A stretch of DNA of 64,000 nucleotides. Source: Serpentinimonas raichei. GTDB lineage: Bacteria; Pseudomonadota; Gammaproteobacteria; Burkholderiales; Burkholderiaceae_C. The notes beneath the pieces are model-generated. The model did no database searches, was not told the origin of the DNA, and worked only from the letters and a program-made list of their open reading frames with translations. The position numbers and the translations under genes were made by a program. Below are positions 63,167-64,000 of this stretch, piece by piece; within the stretch, counting starts at the first letter, position 1, and the number at the start of each line of letters is the position of its first letter. The stretch covers positions 409,699-473,698 of the forward strand of contig NZ_AP014568.1 of the NCBI RefSeq assembly GCF_000828895.1, in the 5' to 3' direction.

Positions 63167-64000
63167 TCAGGGCACAGGCCGCTGCCCGCCGCTGCAGCGC
63201 CGCTGCCCGGCCAGGTCCAGCCGGTGCGCCACGCGCTGGTAGCCGTGGGCGCGCAGCAGATCGGCCACGGCATCGGCCTGATCCCAGCCGTGTTCCAGCA
63301 GCAGCCAGCCGCCGGGCTGTAAGTGGGCGTAGGCACTGGCTATGATTTCGCGCAGGTCGGCCAGGCCATCGGGGCCGGACACCAGCGCCTGCTGCGGCTC
63401 GTGGCGCAAGGCGGCCAGGTGCGGGTCGGCGGCGCGGATGTAGGGCGGGTTGCTGACGATCAGCCACAGCAAGGCGGGCGGCGGCTCTGGGTCGTGGTCG
63501 GCAACTGGGGTGGCCGGGGCGCAATCTGGGGCGGCTGGGTTGGCTGGGCCAGCCGCCGTGGGCCAGCCGCGCAGCCAGTGGCCGTGCCGCAGGCGCAGCG
63601 GCAGGTGCAGCCGCTCGGCGTTGGCGCGCGCCACGGCCAGCGCGTCCAGGCTGGCGTCGAGCGCCCACACCTGGGCTTGGGGCCGCTGCTGTTGCAGCGC
63701 CAGCGCAATGGCGCCGCTGCCGGTACCTAAGTCGAGCACCGGCAGCGCCTGCCCCAGTGGCAGCCGTTCCAGTGCCCAATCGACCAGGGTTTCGGTGTCG
63801 GGGCGGGGGTCGAGCACGCGCGCATCGATTTGCAGCGCCAGGCCGTAGAACTCGCGCTGGCCGGTCAAGTAGGCCAGCGGCTCGCCGTTCAGGCGGCGTT
63901 CGGTGAGGGCGCGCAAGTGCTGGGCGGCGGCGGCGGGCAGGGCGGCGTCGCCATGCGCCAGCAGCCAGGCGCGTTCGTGCGGCCCGCGCTGCAGGGCGTG
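63167..64000 (-). CDS. prmC: Peptide chain release factor N5-glutamine methyltransferase (partial)
   Basis: The 5' end lies beyond the window. Minus-strand reading from the edge enters RAWLLAHGDAAL, the start of the N-terminal helical domain, then LNGEPLAYLTGQREFYGL and the SAM-binding LDLGTGSGAIALALQQ (glycine loop) and the catalytic LIVSNPPYIRAADPHL. It methylates the Gln of the GGQ motif in release factors RF1 and RF2. A Pro/Ala-rich insertion of about 25 residues precedes NPPY. The TTG-started shorter form beginning at 63916 is not the real gene. Confidence 0.92.
   Translation of the reverse strand, partial: HALQRGPHERAWLLAHGDAALPAAAAQHLRALTERRLNGEPLAYLTGQREFYGLALQIDARVLDPRPDTETLVDWALERLPLGQALPVLDLGTGSGAIALALQQQRPQAQVWALDASLDALAVARANAERLHLPLRLRHGHWLRGWPTAAGPANPAAPDCAPATPVADHDPEPPPALLWLIVSNPPYIRAADPHLAALRHEPQQALVSGPDGLADLREIIASAYAHLQPGGWLLLEHGWDQADAVADLLRAHGYQRVAHRLDLAGQRRCSGGQRPVP

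Overview
The window is a 64 kb piece of a GC-rich proteobacterial chromosome, most likely from a betaproteobacterium of the Burkholderiales (Comamonadaceae-like). The evidence is indirect: GC- and codon-bias-typical genes, a divergent lptFG/pepA-holC block, suhB|trmJ-cysE, darP|pmbA, zapA next to a 6S-like RNA, ppsR|ppsA, and an acetate-type symporter beside a CBS/DUF294 protein. No rRNA, tRNA, CRISPR array, prophage or transposase gene was seen.

Layout. 1-5.5 kb: the end of a TRAP transporter (dctP end, dctQ, dctM), dut, a SlyD-like prolyl isomerase, roxA and a small Pro/Ala-rich lipoprotein. 5.5-20.5 kb: housekeeping genes (argA, hrpA, a methionine-type aminotransferase, cysB, a small sirohydrochlorin chelatase, lptG/lptF, pepA, holC, a SWIB-domain protein, a TauE/SafE permease), then a 6S RNA candidate with zapA and a zapB-like gene. 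20.6-34.9 kb: a cobalamin riboswitch followed by 14 co-directional genes for corrinoid uptake (btuB, btuF, btuC, btuD), a,c-diamide and adenosyl formation, side-chain attachment and nucleotide-loop assembly (cobB, cobO, cobQ, cobD, cobC, cobU, cobT, cobS, a phosphatase). No corrin-ring methyltransferases are present, so this block serves corrinoid salvage or only the late part of the pathway. It also holds a second BtuF-like protein with no signal peptide.

35-43 kb: a DUF4212-type subunit plus sodium/acetate-type symporter, three tandem hairpins, a CBS/DUF294 nucleotidyltransferase-like regulator, a lytic transglycosylase, and the PEP synthase pair ppsR/ppsA. 43-54 kb: tolC, a Pcm-like methyltransferase and mutS, then a two-gene surface cassette (DUF3494 'ice-binding' lipoprotein with Ig-like repeats, and an OmpA-family protein broken by a frameshift in its repeat-encoded linker). 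A decayed second copy of the start of mutS lies on the far side of this cassette. A PAS-GGDEF / EAL pair for cyclic-di-GMP follows. 54-64 kb: suhB, trmJ, cysE, mog, darP, a 165-bp palindromic MITE-like element filling the darP/pmbA gap, pmbA, murI, yqeY, rpsU, a two-domain PPK2 polyphosphate:AMP phosphotransferase, and the main part of prmC running off the edge.

The most unusual features are the palindromic element between darP and pmbA, the mutS remnant bordering the DUF3494/OmpA cassette, the frameshift in the OmpA linker at a truncated 9-bp repeat unit, and the signal-less BtuF-like protein in the riboswitch-controlled cobalamin operon. All calls come from reading the sequence; no database search was run.
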